Positions 1 through 7,999 are shown, numbered from the stretch's first letter. The stretch: 22,590 nt of DNA from SKLM01 sp050049955 (GCA_050049955.1 JASFVG010000017.1:1-22590); one strand, 5' to 3'. Program-made: numbers and translations. Notes: generated by a model from the letters alone, not told the origin.

Positions 1-633
1 CGGGAGCACCCGCGGTACACGTTGCGCATACTCCCGGTAGTCCTCACCGAAATGGGTGAGCAGTTCGCGCTCTTCCACCAGGGCCAGAACCCACAAGGAC
101 AGGGCAAAGAGCGACCAGTTGGCTCCGAGGTTGCCATAGAGAGCAAAGGAGAAGCCCGCAGGATTGAAGAGCTGAATGCCGAAGAACGTGAGCCCTATCG
201 CTGATAGAAACTGTGGGTGTCTCACAATCCGGTATGGGCCTCGGGTGATGAGCGGATCGTCGGTACGTCGGTAAAGGAAGGAGCGACGGAGCCCAAGCGT
301 GGCAACCGACCAGACACCCAGGGCAGAGAACAGAATGATGGCCAACCAACACACAATGTCAACCGAGTTGCGGCGGGGAAGGAGTCCGAGCCTGAACGAG
401 CCTACCGCGTACTCTGGGACGTAGAGGGCAAGCCAGCCGACAAGAATGAGAAGAATACCCGCCGGCCTCACAACCATCGAGAGCAGATAGTAGTGCCCGC
501 CCCACCGGGCGCCCAATTGGTGAGTGTAGCGAGTGAGCCAGAGGAAAAGGACGCCGAAAAACCAAGCAAGGGTCGCGTAGGGGGTAAGGAAAGCCAGGGC
601 CGGAATGTATATCGGAAAGATGGGTGGGAACAT
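1..633 (-). CDS. ICMT-like (isoprenylcysteine carboxyl methyltransferase family) membrane protein, 3' end cut by window edge
   Basis: The reading frame runs 211 codons from the ATG at 633 and is still open at base 1, so only the last residues are missing. It is a hydrophobic protein with about five membrane segments. The family signature is present: RGPYRIVRHPQFL about two thirds along, and near the end EERELL followed by FGEDYREYAQRVPRVLP. These are the cofactor-binding elements of the ICMT/PEMT-like membrane methyltransferases. In bacteria the substrate of this family is mostly unknown, so only a SAM-dependent membrane methyltransferase can be proposed. An AGGAG sits 7 nt before ATG 633; the ATG at 639 is directly against it and is less likely. 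A second family member lies at 2735-3310. Confidence 0.85.
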   Translation of the reverse strand, partial: MFPPIFPIYIPALAFLTPYATLAWFFGVLFLWLTRYTHQLGARWGGHYYLLSMVVRPAGILLILVGWLALYVPEYAVGSFRLGLLPRRNSVDIVCWLAIILFSALGVWSVATLGLRRSFLYRRTDDPLITRGPYRIVRHPQFLSAIGLTFFGIQLFNPAGFSFALYGNLGANWSLFALSLWVLALVEERELLTHFGEDYREYAQRVPRVLP

Positions 634-804
634 ACGCATTCTCCTTTCTTGATACCAATGTCACAAGAGACGCTCCATCTGGCCGGCGCGGGGCCCGGGG
701 CCGCGAGCGCAGGGTGCCTGTGGGTTGTCCAGCTCAACGGCCCACCGATCAGGCCCAAGCCAAAGACAATCTCGGTGTGTAGCAGCAGAGCCGTTGTTGG
801 GTCA

Positions 805-1101
805 TCACCCATTCGGTTCCACTACCATTGGCTCGCTGCAGGCAGCCAAGACGGCCCTGACCGCCGCAGGAAGCTCGCTCAAGTAGAACTTCATCCTGGA
901 GTCGTCCCTCTTCGCCCAGCCCGAATGGGTGCCCTTCTCAGAACAGAACAGGTGGTAATGCGAGCGGGGATCCCATTCGAGTTCCCAAGCCCCATCGGGT
1001 CTTCGGCTCCACGTGATGTCCGCTTTGTACACTTCAATGCGCTTAATCTCTCCGGTGCAACGCTTACCGTCGGCGTAGACGAAAGGGCAAGGTATGCCCA
1101 C
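805..1101 (-). CDS. Conserved hypothetical protein, probable zinc-binding
   Basis: A protein of about 98 residues of a conserved type that I cannot name. The N-terminus has CPFVYADGKRC and the middle has a HLFCSEKG segment, so Cys/His pairs could hold a zinc ion. The rest is rich in aromatic and charged residues (YKADITW, ELEWDPRSHYH, MKFYLSELP) and looks like a real folded protein. I chose the GTG at 1101 because GGGAGG lies about 8 nt upstream; a GTG at 1119 would add six residues. The 170 bp between this gene and the next one downstream show no further gene. No signal peptide or membrane segment is visible. Role unknown. Confidence 0.6.
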   Translation of the reverse strand: MGIPCPFVYADGKRCTGEIKRIEVYKADITWSRRPDGAWELEWDPRSHYHLFCSEKGTHSGWAKRDDSRMKFYLSELPAAVRAVLAACSEPMVVEPNG

Positions 1102-1217
1102 GATCCTAACCTCCCTCACTATGCTTGCCTACCAAAGCGTTGGCCCAGGCGGGCGTGCTCACAGCCCCGCCGCTGCCCACCTCCGGAGAGATCGACAGTG
1201 CCAGGCGACACAGACGG

Positions 1218-1497
1218 CTAGTAGCAGCACGTTGACACCTCGGCCCTGCCTGCATCATAGAGGTGCCCACATTCGCCTTCGTTGGTGTCAATTTTCGCCC
1301 GTGATTGGGCCACTGGTTTTCGGCTAAGATGGGCCACTCGTAGGGATGACGGTGCATGCGAAACTCCTGTCCTGCTTGTAGCACGAAGTCGGGGAACCAG
1401 AAGTCCTGGCCAGGGTCATCGGCGTTCAGGTGCCAGCGCTGCCGGTGCCAAGGCTGCATTCGGTGGTGCGTCCCCTGGTTGTGACGGAGCGGACCAT
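1218..1497 (-). pseudogene. Lamin-tail domain (LTD) protein relic, frameshifted
   Basis: Two pieces of an LTD beta-sandwich are visible in different frames. One has WHLNADDPGQDFWFPDFVL followed by QAGQEFR, which matches the strand pattern G-W-x-L-x-D-x-x-G-x-x-F-x-F-P. Further down, in another frame, come GECGHLYDAGRAEVSTCCY and a TAG, which match the usual LTD end (G-D-x-A-x-LYDA-x-G-x-x-V-S-x-x-CY). At least one frameshift near 1310-1350 separates them. The apparent start, ATG at 1497, has a strong GTCAGGAG site 6 nt upstream but reads only 23 codons before a TGA, so a second shift exists near the N-terminus. LTD proteins of this kind are often secreted; nothing here is likely to be functional. 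Confidence 0.6.
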
Positions 1498-1567
1498 GCT
1501 GGTCTCCTGACGGTCACGGTGCTCGTCAGGGTTGGGTGGTCGGCCCGTTGAGGGTCTATCGCGCTCT

Positions 1568-1596
1568 AGTATACTATATCGAGCGGCGGTTGTCTG
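1568..1596 (-). promoter_or_regulatory. Sigma-70-type promoter, CAGACA-N17-TATACT
   Basis: Read on the minus strand, CAGACA (1596-1591) is followed by 17 nt and TATACT (1573-1568). The same -35 box, spacing and surrounding bases recur in front of the two 63-aa zinc-ribbon genes at 13303-13331 and 17868-17896, so this is a repeat-borne promoter. It would transcribe the lamin-tail relic and the two genes downstream of it. Confidence 0.6.
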
Positions 1597-1689
1597 TGGT
1601 CCGAGCCAAGCTCCCGTTGTGACGAGAGTCGAACTCTGCAGGTAGTGCATGCGCCACAAGGTGTGCGCCGGGCGTTGGGTGGCTGTTAA

Positions 1690-1810
1690 GGTGTGTTCGA
1701 TGCAGCCCGGCGGAGCCGCGTGGCCTCCTTGCAGTTGCCATGACCGCACTTCCACCGGCTAGCAGACGAGAGCTTTCGGGACGCGCCATCGAGGGGTTAG
1801 GCAGCTTCCC
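1690..1810 (-). repeat. Family A repeat, copy 1 (5' half conserved)
   Basis: On the minus strand it begins GCGCGTCCCGAAAGC near 1786, continues with the CTGCTAGCCGGTGGAAGT hairpin segment and then GGCAACTGCAAGGAGGCCACG (1742-1720). The same order of blocks is found at 2500-2670 and 8478-8647. Just upstream it carries GCCTAACC, shared with copy 2. The 3' hairpin block is not clearly kept. The stretch between this copy and the promoter at 1568-1596 holds nothing else recognisable. Confidence 0.6.
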
Positions 1811-1860
1811 AATCATAACAAGAGAACTCGCTCGCCACCGTTACACTCCCCCGGTTCTTA

Positions 1861-2475
1861 TCAGCACGATTCATCTTCAGGACGATACGGTGCTTCTTTC
1901 ACAAGATGGCTGACAAGCAGTTTCATGAAGAAGAACGGGATGAACCATTCCATACCGACCGTTGCAGTAAAGGCATAACGGTTCAGCAAAACTGCCCCGC
2001 AATACAACAACAGCGCCGAAGGGCGTTGAAGATAGAGCGGCGTCCAAAGGACAATCAGCGACGCGACAATGAGGTAGCCGTAGAATACCCCAAAGAAAGT
2101 CCAATCCATGCCAAGAAACAGCCAGGTCACCAGAAAGACCTGTGCTCCGTGAAGCAGGATGAACCCAAGATGTTGCCAAAACCCCGCGCCTTCCCGATGG
2201 TACCAACGCTTGGCTGAAGATGTGGCGTTGGTGACGATTCCACCCGTCATATCAAACGCCAGCACACCAGCCACCAGTAGCTGAACCAGACTCCAGCCCA
2301 GACCACTGAGAATAGCATACAGAGGCAACGCCATACCGGCGACGGTCGCGGGGCCAAGTTGCAGCCACAACTCGGCCGATGTCGCGCCTGGACCAACAAG
2401 CCGGTCCCAGGCCCCCTTCCAGCCCTCCCGTGGTTCTGGAGGAGTCCAACTGATTCTCACGTTTCCAACCATCAT
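1861..2475 (-). CDS. Polytopic membrane protein, conserved family of unknown function
   Basis: About 204 residues with a short polar N-terminus (VRISWTPPEPREGWKGAWDR) and then five or six hydrophobic helices. The most distinctive part is the segment FDMTGGIVTNATSSAKRWYH near residues 75-95, followed by an HLGFILLHGAQ helix. I recognise this as a recurring type of bacterial membrane protein but know no function. The frame is open further upstream to 2670, but that part translates the family A repeat; I therefore start at the ATG pair 2475/2472, which follows an AAGAG. The C-terminus is polar (KEAPYRPEDESC). It stands alone between two family A copies. Confidence 0.75.
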   Translation of the reverse strand: MMVGNVRISWTPPEPREGWKGAWDRLVGPGATSAELWLQLGPATVAGMALPLYAILSGLGWSLVQLLVAGVLAFDMTGGIVTNATSSAKRWYHREGAGFWQHLGFILLHGAQVFLVTWLFLGMDWTFFGVFYGYLIVASLIVLWTPLYLQRPSALLLYCGAVLLNRYAFTATVGMEWFIPFFFMKLLVSHLVKEAPYRPEDESC

Positions 2476-2499
2476 CTCTTGATCCGGATAGAGGCTGCC

Positions 2500-2670
2500 A
2501 TCGCGGTAGGGTTGCCGGTCACCCGACAGCCCCGCACAGATGCTGGCGTGCGGCCTGCTGCCCGGCGCGCCAGGTGCTGGAGCAGTACCGTTTTGCCTGC
2601 TCGCCGGCCTCCGCGCAGTTACCAGGATCGGACTCCCACCGGTTAGCAGCCGACAGCTTTCAAGACACAC
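2500..2670 (-). repeat. Family A repeat, copy 2 (most complete)
   Basis: Minus-strand layout: GTGTGTCTTGAAAGC at the 5' end (2670), CTAACCGGTGGGAGTCCG hairpin, GGTAACTGCGCGGAGGCC, a variable middle, then CCGCACGCCAGCATCTGTGCGG (2553-2532; ends pair as a 6-bp GC stem), GGCTGTCGGGTGACCGGC and CCCTACCGCGAT at the 3' end (2500). The GTGYG start, the CCGGTGGGAGTCCG stem-loop and the final hairpin pair recall the two ends of a bacterial group II intron without its middle. The 3' end is 25 nt from the start of the membrane-protein gene. Confidence 0.7.
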
Positions 2671-2734
2671 CAGCGAGAGGTTAGGCTTGCCTTTTGCCCT
2701 GAGTTAGCCTGAGTGTCTGGGCAAATCCTGTAGC

Positions 2735-3310
2735 TCACCTTGATTTCGGTATCCCTATCCATCTGGGGGTTCTATTCAAGTATTCCAGGTATTCGTCCCC
2801 ATAGGTCTCAAGGCAACCCCGCTCTTCAGCATTTGCCTCGGCCGGCTGCAGGACTACGAATACGACCGAGAGCAGCAAGAGAATCCACGAACCTGAGGCT
2901 ATGCTCGCCCCCACCCAGGCTAGAAAACTAGAGATCGTCATAGGATGTCTTGAATAGCGGTATATCCCTTTAGTCCAGGGCTGACCCAGTGGAGTGGTGG
3001 CGATGTTCACGACAGCTGTCAGGTACAGTACCAGCCCCACCAGGTAGATCACAAGACCTGCATAGAACCACGCCGTGCCCAGCCTCAGCGGAAGAAAGAC
3101 CGAATAGGCAATGAGGACAAGCATGACTACCATTGAGATCATGAAAGTCCTCTCCTCGGCACCCTCATATGGCACCTCACCCATCTTCCTCCGCACATCA
3201 CCAATGCCAGCCTTATCCATAGCAACCATGACGAGAGGAAACAACAAAGGATGAAACACAAGGATCCATGCATTCCACAAGCCTATCTCAAGAGTTGGTA
3301 ACCATGCCAT
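2735..3310 (-). CDS. ICMT-like membrane methyltransferase family protein
   Basis: A 191-aa protein with an N-terminal hydrophobic helix, a loop (GIGDVRRKMGEVPYEGAEER), then two to three more helices. The family motif YRYSRHPMTISSFL lies at about 118-131 and the terminal block AEERGCLETYGDEYLEYL with NRTPRWIG follows. These are the SAM-binding elements of the isoprenylcysteine carboxyl methyltransferase/PEMT-like fold. AAAGGAG lies 7 nt before the ATG. The 361-nt leader behind promoter 3671-3700 contains no gene I can support. The substrate cannot be deduced; prenylated cysteine itself is unlikely in a bacterium. Confidence 0.85.
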   Translation of the reverse strand: MAWLPTLEIGLWNAWILVFHPLLFPLVMVAMDKAGIGDVRRKMGEVPYEGAEERTFMISMVVMLVLIAYSVFLPLRLGTAWFYAGLVIYLVGLVLYLTAVVNIATTPLGQPWTKGIYRYSRHPMTISSFLAWVGASIASGSWILLLLSVVFVVLQPAEANAEERGCLETYGDEYLEYLNRTPRWIGIPKSR

Positions 3311-3589
3311 GCTTCTGCTCCTTTCGTAAGGTAGGCCGAACGGCCTAGAGCTGAGCGGCCCGGCCAGGCCCTTCAGATCATTGCGTCGCGCTGGCCGGGT
3401 CCGACCGTAGGGTCAGGGAATGGCGCCTGGGACTTGGACGGAGCTGACGAGTTGCTCTCCGTTTCCTCCGAGGGTGTTTCAATCGCGCTTCCCTTTTCCT
3501 GGTTTCCGTCCCGTGCCGTCTGGAACGGAACGACCTTATTCCAGGCGGGGAATGCCAACCCACGCCTGTTCGTGTTCTCGGATTGGTAG

Positions 3590-3720
3590 CGGCGAGAAGC
3601 GTCCGGGAGCTTGGTCGAAGTACTGCGTTGGTCGTGTTCGATGTCGGGGTGCAATCCGTCCCTATTCGGCAGTATACGTCAGGCCGCTCATCCCTGTCAA
3701 GCACCGTCACGTCGGTCCGG
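3590..3720 (-). repeat. Family B repeat 3' end plus shared leader
   Basis: On the minus strand the promoter and the roughly 80 nt after it (GCCGAATAGGGACGGATTGC onward) align closely with the stretch after the promoter at 13014-13043 (GCCAAGTAGCGACGGATTGC onward). The zinc-ribbon frame that precedes the promoter in complete copies is absent here; only the CCGACGTGACGG lead-in is kept. This is a truncated family B copy that has kept its promoter. Confidence 0.65.
3671..3700 (-). promoter_or_regulatory. Outward promoter of family B (copy P1), TTGACA-N18-TATACT
   Basis: Minus strand: TTGACA (3700-3695), an 18-nt spacer GGGATGAGCGGCCTGACG, TATACT (3676-3671). Both boxes are at or one base from the sigma-70 consensus. 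It points at the ICMT-like gene starting at 3310. The same box-spacer-box unit recurs five more times in the window. Confidence 0.75.
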
Positions 3721-4172
3721 GGGACCAGCCGAGATGCCGATGGCCATGACACAGGCGTGCAGTGCGTCAGCGACGGCGGATCTGATGCGGTGGTCGTCGC
3801 TGACGGACCAACACCACTTGTCCTCTAGAGGGTCCACAGCGTCGGTACAATCCAGGTTGGGACCGGATGAGACGTTGCCCCCCAGGAAGACCTTTCGTTG
3901 CCCACCACTACACGCGACGGCGCCCTATGAATGGCATCTGCCACACCCACTGTGGGATGCCAACTCGAACACCGTGTGCTCGCACGCCAGCGCCGTCCAG
4001 CAGTTCCAGGACTCCATGGTGACTGACCTGAACACCGGTGCACCCTAGAACTCCCGTAGCTGCCTGGTGTAGCTCCGCGATCTGATTCACGTTGAGTACG
4101 TGGGGACGCGGTCAGAAGGGCCAGTCCGGACTGGGCGTGCAACTCTCCTCGCTTTCCCCATTCAATACCACC
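3721..4172. other. Gene-free stretch
   Basis: About 450 bp between the end of the cyclodeaminase gene and the family B remnant. Minus-strand frames give short segments such as MNQIAELHQAATGVLG and HRIRSAVADALHACV that look protein-like but have no start, no ribosome site and no family I recognise. I read it as decayed sequence. Confidence 0.4.
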
Positions 4173-5150
4173 TCACAGTGGCAGCCAGGTACCGATCTCC
4201 TTCTCGATGGCCAGTCTGTAGGTGCTGTTCGCCACGGCCACATCGTCGATTGCCAGGCCGAGGTTGACAGCCATGTTGCGCTCTGCAGCTGTCTCGCGCC
4301 CTGGTTTCTTGCCGGCGACCAGCTCGCCGAGGTCGGCGTAGATGGGGGGAATACGCCGCAAGTAGCCCAGCTCCTGGAAATGCTGCAACTGCGGCACGTC
4401 ATCGGTGCAGAATTTGTCGGCCTGCACCATCGCATCACGGTGCCAGTAGCAGTCGAAGTCCAAGAGTGCGGCGAATGCGCCCGCGTCGAACCAGCCTGGT
4501 TGGATAGTAGCGTGCGGCTCTTTGACGAGCCTGCCTGCGGTGACGACCATGTCGCAGCCGGTAACGGCTTCCCTGGGGGTCTCAACCGGCACGACCTCCA
4601 GGTTGAGGCGGTTAGAGACATCTTCCGCGAAGGCGGCGACTGCCTGCGGCTTGACGTCGTAGGCCATCACCTTTCCCACGGGGAAGAGGACACTGAGTGC
4701 CTCGGTATTGGCCGTTCCCTGCACCCCGCAGCCGAGGATGCCCAGGGTGGATGAGTCGGGTCGGGCCAGCTGGCGCGCGGCAACGGCGGTCGCGGCGGCT
4801 GTGCGCACCGCCGTGATCCATACGCAGTCCATCACGGAGATAGGGAGGCCGGTCTCTGGGTCGTTGAGGATGATTAGTCCCGTGATGTAGGGTAGGCCAC
4901 GCTTGTGATTCTCTGGGAAGCCGCTCACCCACTTCATCCCCGCCGAGTTCATCGCCGCGATGTAGGCGGGCATAGCGTGGATGAAGTTGTCGCCTCCACC
5001 GGGGTGGATGCCGGGCTTGGGCGGCATCTCCACACGGTTGTTGCCCTTCTCCCGGAACGCTGTCTCTACTAGTTCGATGCTTTCCGCCATCGTCAGGCCT
5101 ACGGATACGACGTCGGCCTGGGATAGATAGAGTAGATGTTGCTCGTGCAT
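4173..5150 (-). CDS. Ornithine cyclodeaminase / mu-crystallin family NAD(P)-dependent enzyme
   Basis: A full-length family member of 325 aa. The substrate-binding part has AGMKWVSGFPEN (Lys73, the family's conserved lysine) and ITAVRTAAATAVAA (Arg116). The Rossmann fold begins with LGILGCGVQG at 137-146, and an aspartate follows the next strand (VMAYDVKP). The family includes ornithine cyclodeaminase, alanine dehydrogenase and imine/ketimine reductases; the sequence alone does not separate these. GGAG lies 6 nt before the ATG. It stands alone, with an A/B hybrid repeat upstream. It is probably cytosolic, as no signal is seen. Confidence 0.9.
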   Translation of the reverse strand: MHEQHLLYLSQADVVSVGLTMAESIELVETAFREKGNNRVEMPPKPGIHPGGGDNFIHAMPAYIAAMNSAGMKWVSGFPENHKRGLPYITGLIILNDPETGLPISVMDCVWITAVRTAAATAVAARQLARPDSSTLGILGCGVQGTANTEALSVLFPVGKVMAYDVKPQAVAAFAEDVSNRLNLEVVPVETPREAVTGCDMVVTAGRLVKEPHATIQPGWFDAGAFAALLDFDCYWHRDAMVQADKFCTDDVPQLQHFQELGYLRRIPPIYADLGELVAGKKPGRETAAERNMAVNLGLAIDDVAVANSTYRLAIEKEIGTWLPL

Positions 5151-5365
5151 TCATATCTCCTTTGTTCTGTCAGTGGTAGTTTGCTTGGTCTCCGCCTGCA
5201 CGTCTCTTCCGGGATCGAAATGAGGCCCGCACACACTTCCCCCGCTGCCAGGGTCCGAGCTGCGTATGGTGGGTCTACTTACTAGCGATCACGCAAGGGC
5301 GTGCAGTCCGGCCTGACTTCCGCGCCGTGGGCTTCGGATGTTTCGGCGCACTCCGTTGTCTGCTC

Positions 5366-5604
5366 ACCTTGCGCTCAGTTGCACGTCCTCGTCAAAGCCT
5401 GCTACCCCGGGTCAGTCGGTACCTTCTGGACCAGTCCTTGCCCTGCCCGCGCTTGTTACAGTAGAAGTACGTCACGTCGCCGTCCAAACGTGTGACGTGG
5501 CGCTTCTGGACTTCTCGGCTACCGACCAGAGGTGTCACGTGGCCTCCTGGCAGCTGCCACGACCGGGCTGTCAGCGGTGAGCAGCCGACAGCTTTGGAGG
5601 CACC
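5366..5604 (-). repeat. A/B hybrid repeat
   Basis: From 5603 downward it is family A (GTGCCTCCAAAGCTGTCGG, then the hairpin GGCAGCTGCCAGGAGGCCACG at 5555-5535). Directly after that it becomes the family B zinc-ribbon frame (5523-5427) and a poor copy of the B outward promoter (TTGACG at 5395-5390, an 18-nt spacer, then CAAGGT in place of the -10 box). The usual A tail and the usual B front half are both missing, so the two families have been joined at their common AGGAGGCCACG block. Confidence 0.6.
5427..5523 (-). pseudogene. Zinc-ribbon micro-protein relic (family B)
   Basis: The frame reads SREVQKRHVTRLDGDVTYFY then CNKRGQGKDWSRRYR, clearly the same protein as at 13050 and 17615. The N-terminal third with the CPxCG knuckle is gone, and the last Cys (KDCP) has become Trp. 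No start is left, so it should be inactive. Confidence 0.7.
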
Positions 5605-5629
5605 TTGGGCGCCATCACCTGTCCCGTGA

Positions 5630-6442
5630 TCAGGACGCCCCCATCCATATGCCGTACCTGAGTGTGCAGTACTCCTCGAAGCCAAGCCGGCCATACACTC
5701 TCAGCCCCATCTCCGATGACTGCAGAATACCAATGCGGTAGCCCATCGCACGGGCCTCTCGTAGGGAGGCAAGCGTCATCGCTGTGCCAATCCCGTGTCG
5801 ACGCGCCTCCGGAACCGTGGCGACATAGTAGATGCCCGCCACACCTGCCGCCAGGAAGAGCTGTGATGCAGCAACCGGCTTTCCGCCCAGCAGTCCTAGA
5901 TAGTTGCGCAGAGGCAGATCGAATCCCACACCGGCAAACAAATCAAAGCACGGGTCTTCGCCGGTCTCGGGCATCTCAAAGCCGATTACCGCAGCACTGA
6001 CCCACTGTGCCAGTGTATCCTCATCACCGACGGTCTGTATGGTCAGGCCGGCAGGAGAGGCCGAATCCTCCCTAAGAGCCAAGAGATCGGCGGCCATTCC
6101 AGGAGTATCCTCACAATATGCCAGACCGTGGGCCTCCAAGCGCCTTCCAAGATCGGCTGGTTGCGTTGCTGAGCCAACCCACCACATAAACGGTACCTGC
6201 CGTGCCTTGAAGCTTGCCAGCGTTCTTCGAATTTCGTCGTCCGCATCGTCCGGCGTCAGCTGTGTGCGGAATATGCCATTCATGAATGGGTGTGGGACGC
6301 CAGTGATGAACCACGTCAGTTTGGGACTGTCGAATAGCTCGGTGCTCGGCGAAGAGCTCAGATATCGGAAGTACTTGAGCATATTGGCTTTGATGGCCGC
6401 AGTCAATGAGGCTGCTGACGAATCGGCCAGGACTTCATTCAT
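5630..6442 (-). CDS. GNAT family N-acetyltransferase
   Basis: About 270 residues. The first half (MLKYFRYLSSSPSTELFDS onward) is a less conserved N-terminal domain. The second half is a GNAT domain: NYLGLLGGKPVAASQLFL, IYYVATVPEARRHGIGTAM (motif A, with R-x-x-G-I-G-T for acetyl-CoA pyrophosphate), then REARAMGYRIGILQSS and VYGRLGFEEYC. The start is placed at ATG 6442 because GGAG lies 9 nt upstream; the ATG at 6451 touches that site. The acceptor substrate is unknown. A family A copy ends 33 nt before the start. Confidence 0.88.
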   Translation of the reverse strand: MNEVLADSSAASLTAAIKANMLKYFRYLSSSPSTELFDSPKLTWFITGVPHPFMNGIFRTQLTPDDADDEIRRTLASFKARQVPFMWWVGSATQPADLGRRLEAHGLAYCEDTPGMAADLLALREDSASPAGLTIQTVGDEDTLAQWVSAAVIGFEMPETGEDPCFDLFAGVGFDLPLRNYLGLLGGKPVAASQLFLAAGVAGIYYVATVPEARRHGIGTAMTLASLREARAMGYRIGILQSSEMGLRVYGRLGFEEYCTLRYGIWMGAS

Positions 6443-6475
6443 CTGACTCATCTCCTTCTCGACGCGGAAGAATGG

Positions 6476-6625
6476 ATCGCGCCAAACCTGCCAGCCCCCG
6501 CACAGATGCTGGCGTGCGGTTCGCTGAACAGGATGGGACCTTCCATCCGCTTCTGCGGCAGTACCGTCTACGGCTCTGCGGCCTCCTTCCGGCTACTGCA
6601 ACCGTCTCCTCGGCGCTTGGCACAC
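6476..6625 (-). repeat. Family A repeat, copy 4
   Basis: Minus strand: GTGTGCCAAGCGCCG (from 6625), GGTTGCAGTAGCCGGAAGGAG region, then the hairpin CCGCACGCCAGCATCTGTGCGG (6519-6498), GGGCTGGCAGG and CGCGAT (6478). The first hairpin has been shortened compared with copy 2. It fills most of the gap between the ferredoxin and GNAT genes. Confidence 0.65.
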
Positions 6626-6709
6626 GGCAGCCCTGAGGAGTTCGAAGCTCTTGTCGTGCGGATCTGCTGAGAGTGAGCGAAACCGCATAGATCCTGCCCA
6701 ACCCTGTCA

Positions 6710-7726
6710 CTACGCCCGCTGCTTCACTCGCCCAAACTTGCCCCCAACCTTTCGCGCTATCAAAGCCAGCCCGTACAAGGCCAACAGCAGCCCGGGTGTC
6801 ATGAGGACCTTGATCTCCTGAGGGGACTTCTGCCGCAGGCCGGCCAAAGAGATGGTCAACACCACGCTGATCCACAACAGAGTAATGGTTGCGTCAAAGG
6901 AGGAGGCCTTCCTACGCTTGGAGCTCTGTCGCTCGGCCCGCGCCGCGGCATCGGGCGACAGCGGTATGCTGGCGCGGCGAAAGGTATAGGCTATGGCTTC
7001 CATTGGACAGTCATCCGTGCACTTGAAGCAGACGATGCAGTTCGTGCTGCGCACCTCTCCGTGGCTCTTGAGCTCGCCCAGCACGTCGATCTCCATATCG
7101 CACGCGCGGTTGCACGTCCCACAGCCAGTGCAGTCGTCGGTCACTAGCCGCACCGTCGCCGGCCTTACTCTGCTGAAGATCCGGAGCAGAGCGCCGATGG
7201 GGCACAAGTGGCGACACCAGGCCCGCCGACCGAAGACAACCATGAGCACCGGGCCATAAAGAACCAGGGTGAACAGAATAGAGATGCCTGTCTGTTGCCC
7301 GCCCCAGGGTTCCACATTGGCCAAGTTGAAGCTAAACGAAGCAGGAACGCCGTCAAGCCAGTCGACAATCCACGCGTAATGCACCTTGAGTCCCAGGCTG
7401 ACAAAGGGTATAGCTCCCAGGTACAGCAAGTGGCTCCGCGGTATCTTGATCTGGAATCGATTACCGATACCCCAGGCGACCAACTCCTGATAGCCGCCAA
7501 ACCAGCAGAACCAGCCACAGAATGCGCGCCCCAGCAGCAGTGCAGAGGTGAACACGACCATCCAGAAGACGCAGCCAGCGTTCACTACCCCACGCGAGAG
7601 ACCAGCAAACAGTGCCTCGATTCCTATGCTGCCTATCACCCGGATTCCCAAGACGTACCACGTGATCACGTGCGTCGCTACGAGCAGCATCAGGACAACC
7701 CGGCTCAGTGTACGCCATTTCTGCAT
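6710..7726 (-). CDS. NapH/MauN-type 4Fe-4S polyferredoxin membrane protein
   Basis: 338 aa with four or five membrane helices and two kinds of Cys clusters. Cys70/74 sit in GRAFCGWFCWFGG and Cys171/175 in WCRHLCPIGAL, the CxxxC(P) pairs typical of the NapH/NosR/RdxA group. Two classical 4Fe-4S motifs follow: CTGCGTCNRAC (199-209) and CIVCFKCTDDCP (230-241). A last helix lies after residue 280. Such proteins move electrons between the quinol pool and a partner oxidoreductase, or serve redox enzyme assembly. No partner gene is adjacent, so its specific role is open. Start: ATG 7726 behind AGG; a GTG at 7732 is also possible. Confidence 0.88.
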   Translation of the reverse strand: MQKWRTLSRVVLMLLVATHVITWYVLGIRVIGSIGIEALFAGLSRGVVNAGCVFWMVVFTSALLLGRAFCGWFCWFGGYQELVAWGIGNRFQIKIPRSHLLYLGAIPFVSLGLKVHYAWIVDWLDGVPASFSFNLANVEPWGGQQTGISILFTLVLYGPVLMVVFGRRAWCRHLCPIGALLRIFSRVRPATVRLVTDDCTGCGTCNRACDMEIDVLGELKSHGEVRSTNCIVCFKCTDDCPMEAIAYTFRRASIPLSPDAAARAERQSSKRRKASSFDATITLLWISVVLTISLAGLRQKSPQEIKVLMTPGLLLALYGLALIARKVGGKFGRVKQRA

Positions 7727-7849
7727 AGTCACCTGCGCTTGTTCCCCCTTCTAATGCCGCCTAGCGGCGGCAGTGTGCACACTTGTCCGCTCTGGTGCCG
7801 AATGGAGTGCCGATCTTGTGCCGGGGCCGTGCAGCTTCAGCCGCTCGCT

Positions 7850-7999
7850 GAACTGCGCCAGCGCCGCCAGTTTACCAACAGCCCCCGCACAGATGCTGGC
7901 GTGCGGGTGCAAGTCGCTACGGTAGACTCCCACTTGGCCTCCTGGTGGTGACCGCGACTGGACCCACCCCGATTGGCTGACGACGGCTCCCAGGACACA
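7850..7999 (-). repeat. Family A repeat, copy 5
   Basis: Minus strand: GTGTGTCCTGGGAGCCGTCG (from 7999), a diverged first hairpin (AATCGGGGTGGGTCC), GGTCACCACCAGGAGGCC, then the hairpin CCGCACGCCAGCATCTGTGCGG (7906-7885), GGGCTGTTGGTAAACTGGC near 7865. It lies between the four-helix membrane gene and the polyferredoxin gene. The remaining 120 nt to the latter show nothing specific. Confidence 0.65.

Noticed and set aside
217..1221. 1-kb plus-strand open frame
   Set aside because: It is antisense to the ICMT-like gene and the zinc-binding hypothetical, has an unnatural composition and no ribosome site; it is a shadow of GC-rich coding sequence.
2476..2670. N-terminal extension of the membrane protein to a GTG at 2670
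   Set aside because: The extra residues translate the family A repeat; similar false peptides (CRLLTGGS, ATARRP) appear wherever the repeat occurs.
1786..2700. GTTAGGC/GCCTAAC next to family A copies 1 and 2, resembling integron attC core sites
   Set aside because: The motif is present only in two copies, always on one side, and no matching inverted partner (RYYYAAC...GTTRRRY) brackets the element. No integrase gene is in the window. It is part of the repeat rather than an attC pair.
3373..3654. Minus-strand frame of about 93 codons between promoter P1 and the ICMT-like gene
   Set aside because: It starts at a TTG without ribosome site inside the shared leader, has no family signature, and is not conserved as a frame in the other leader.
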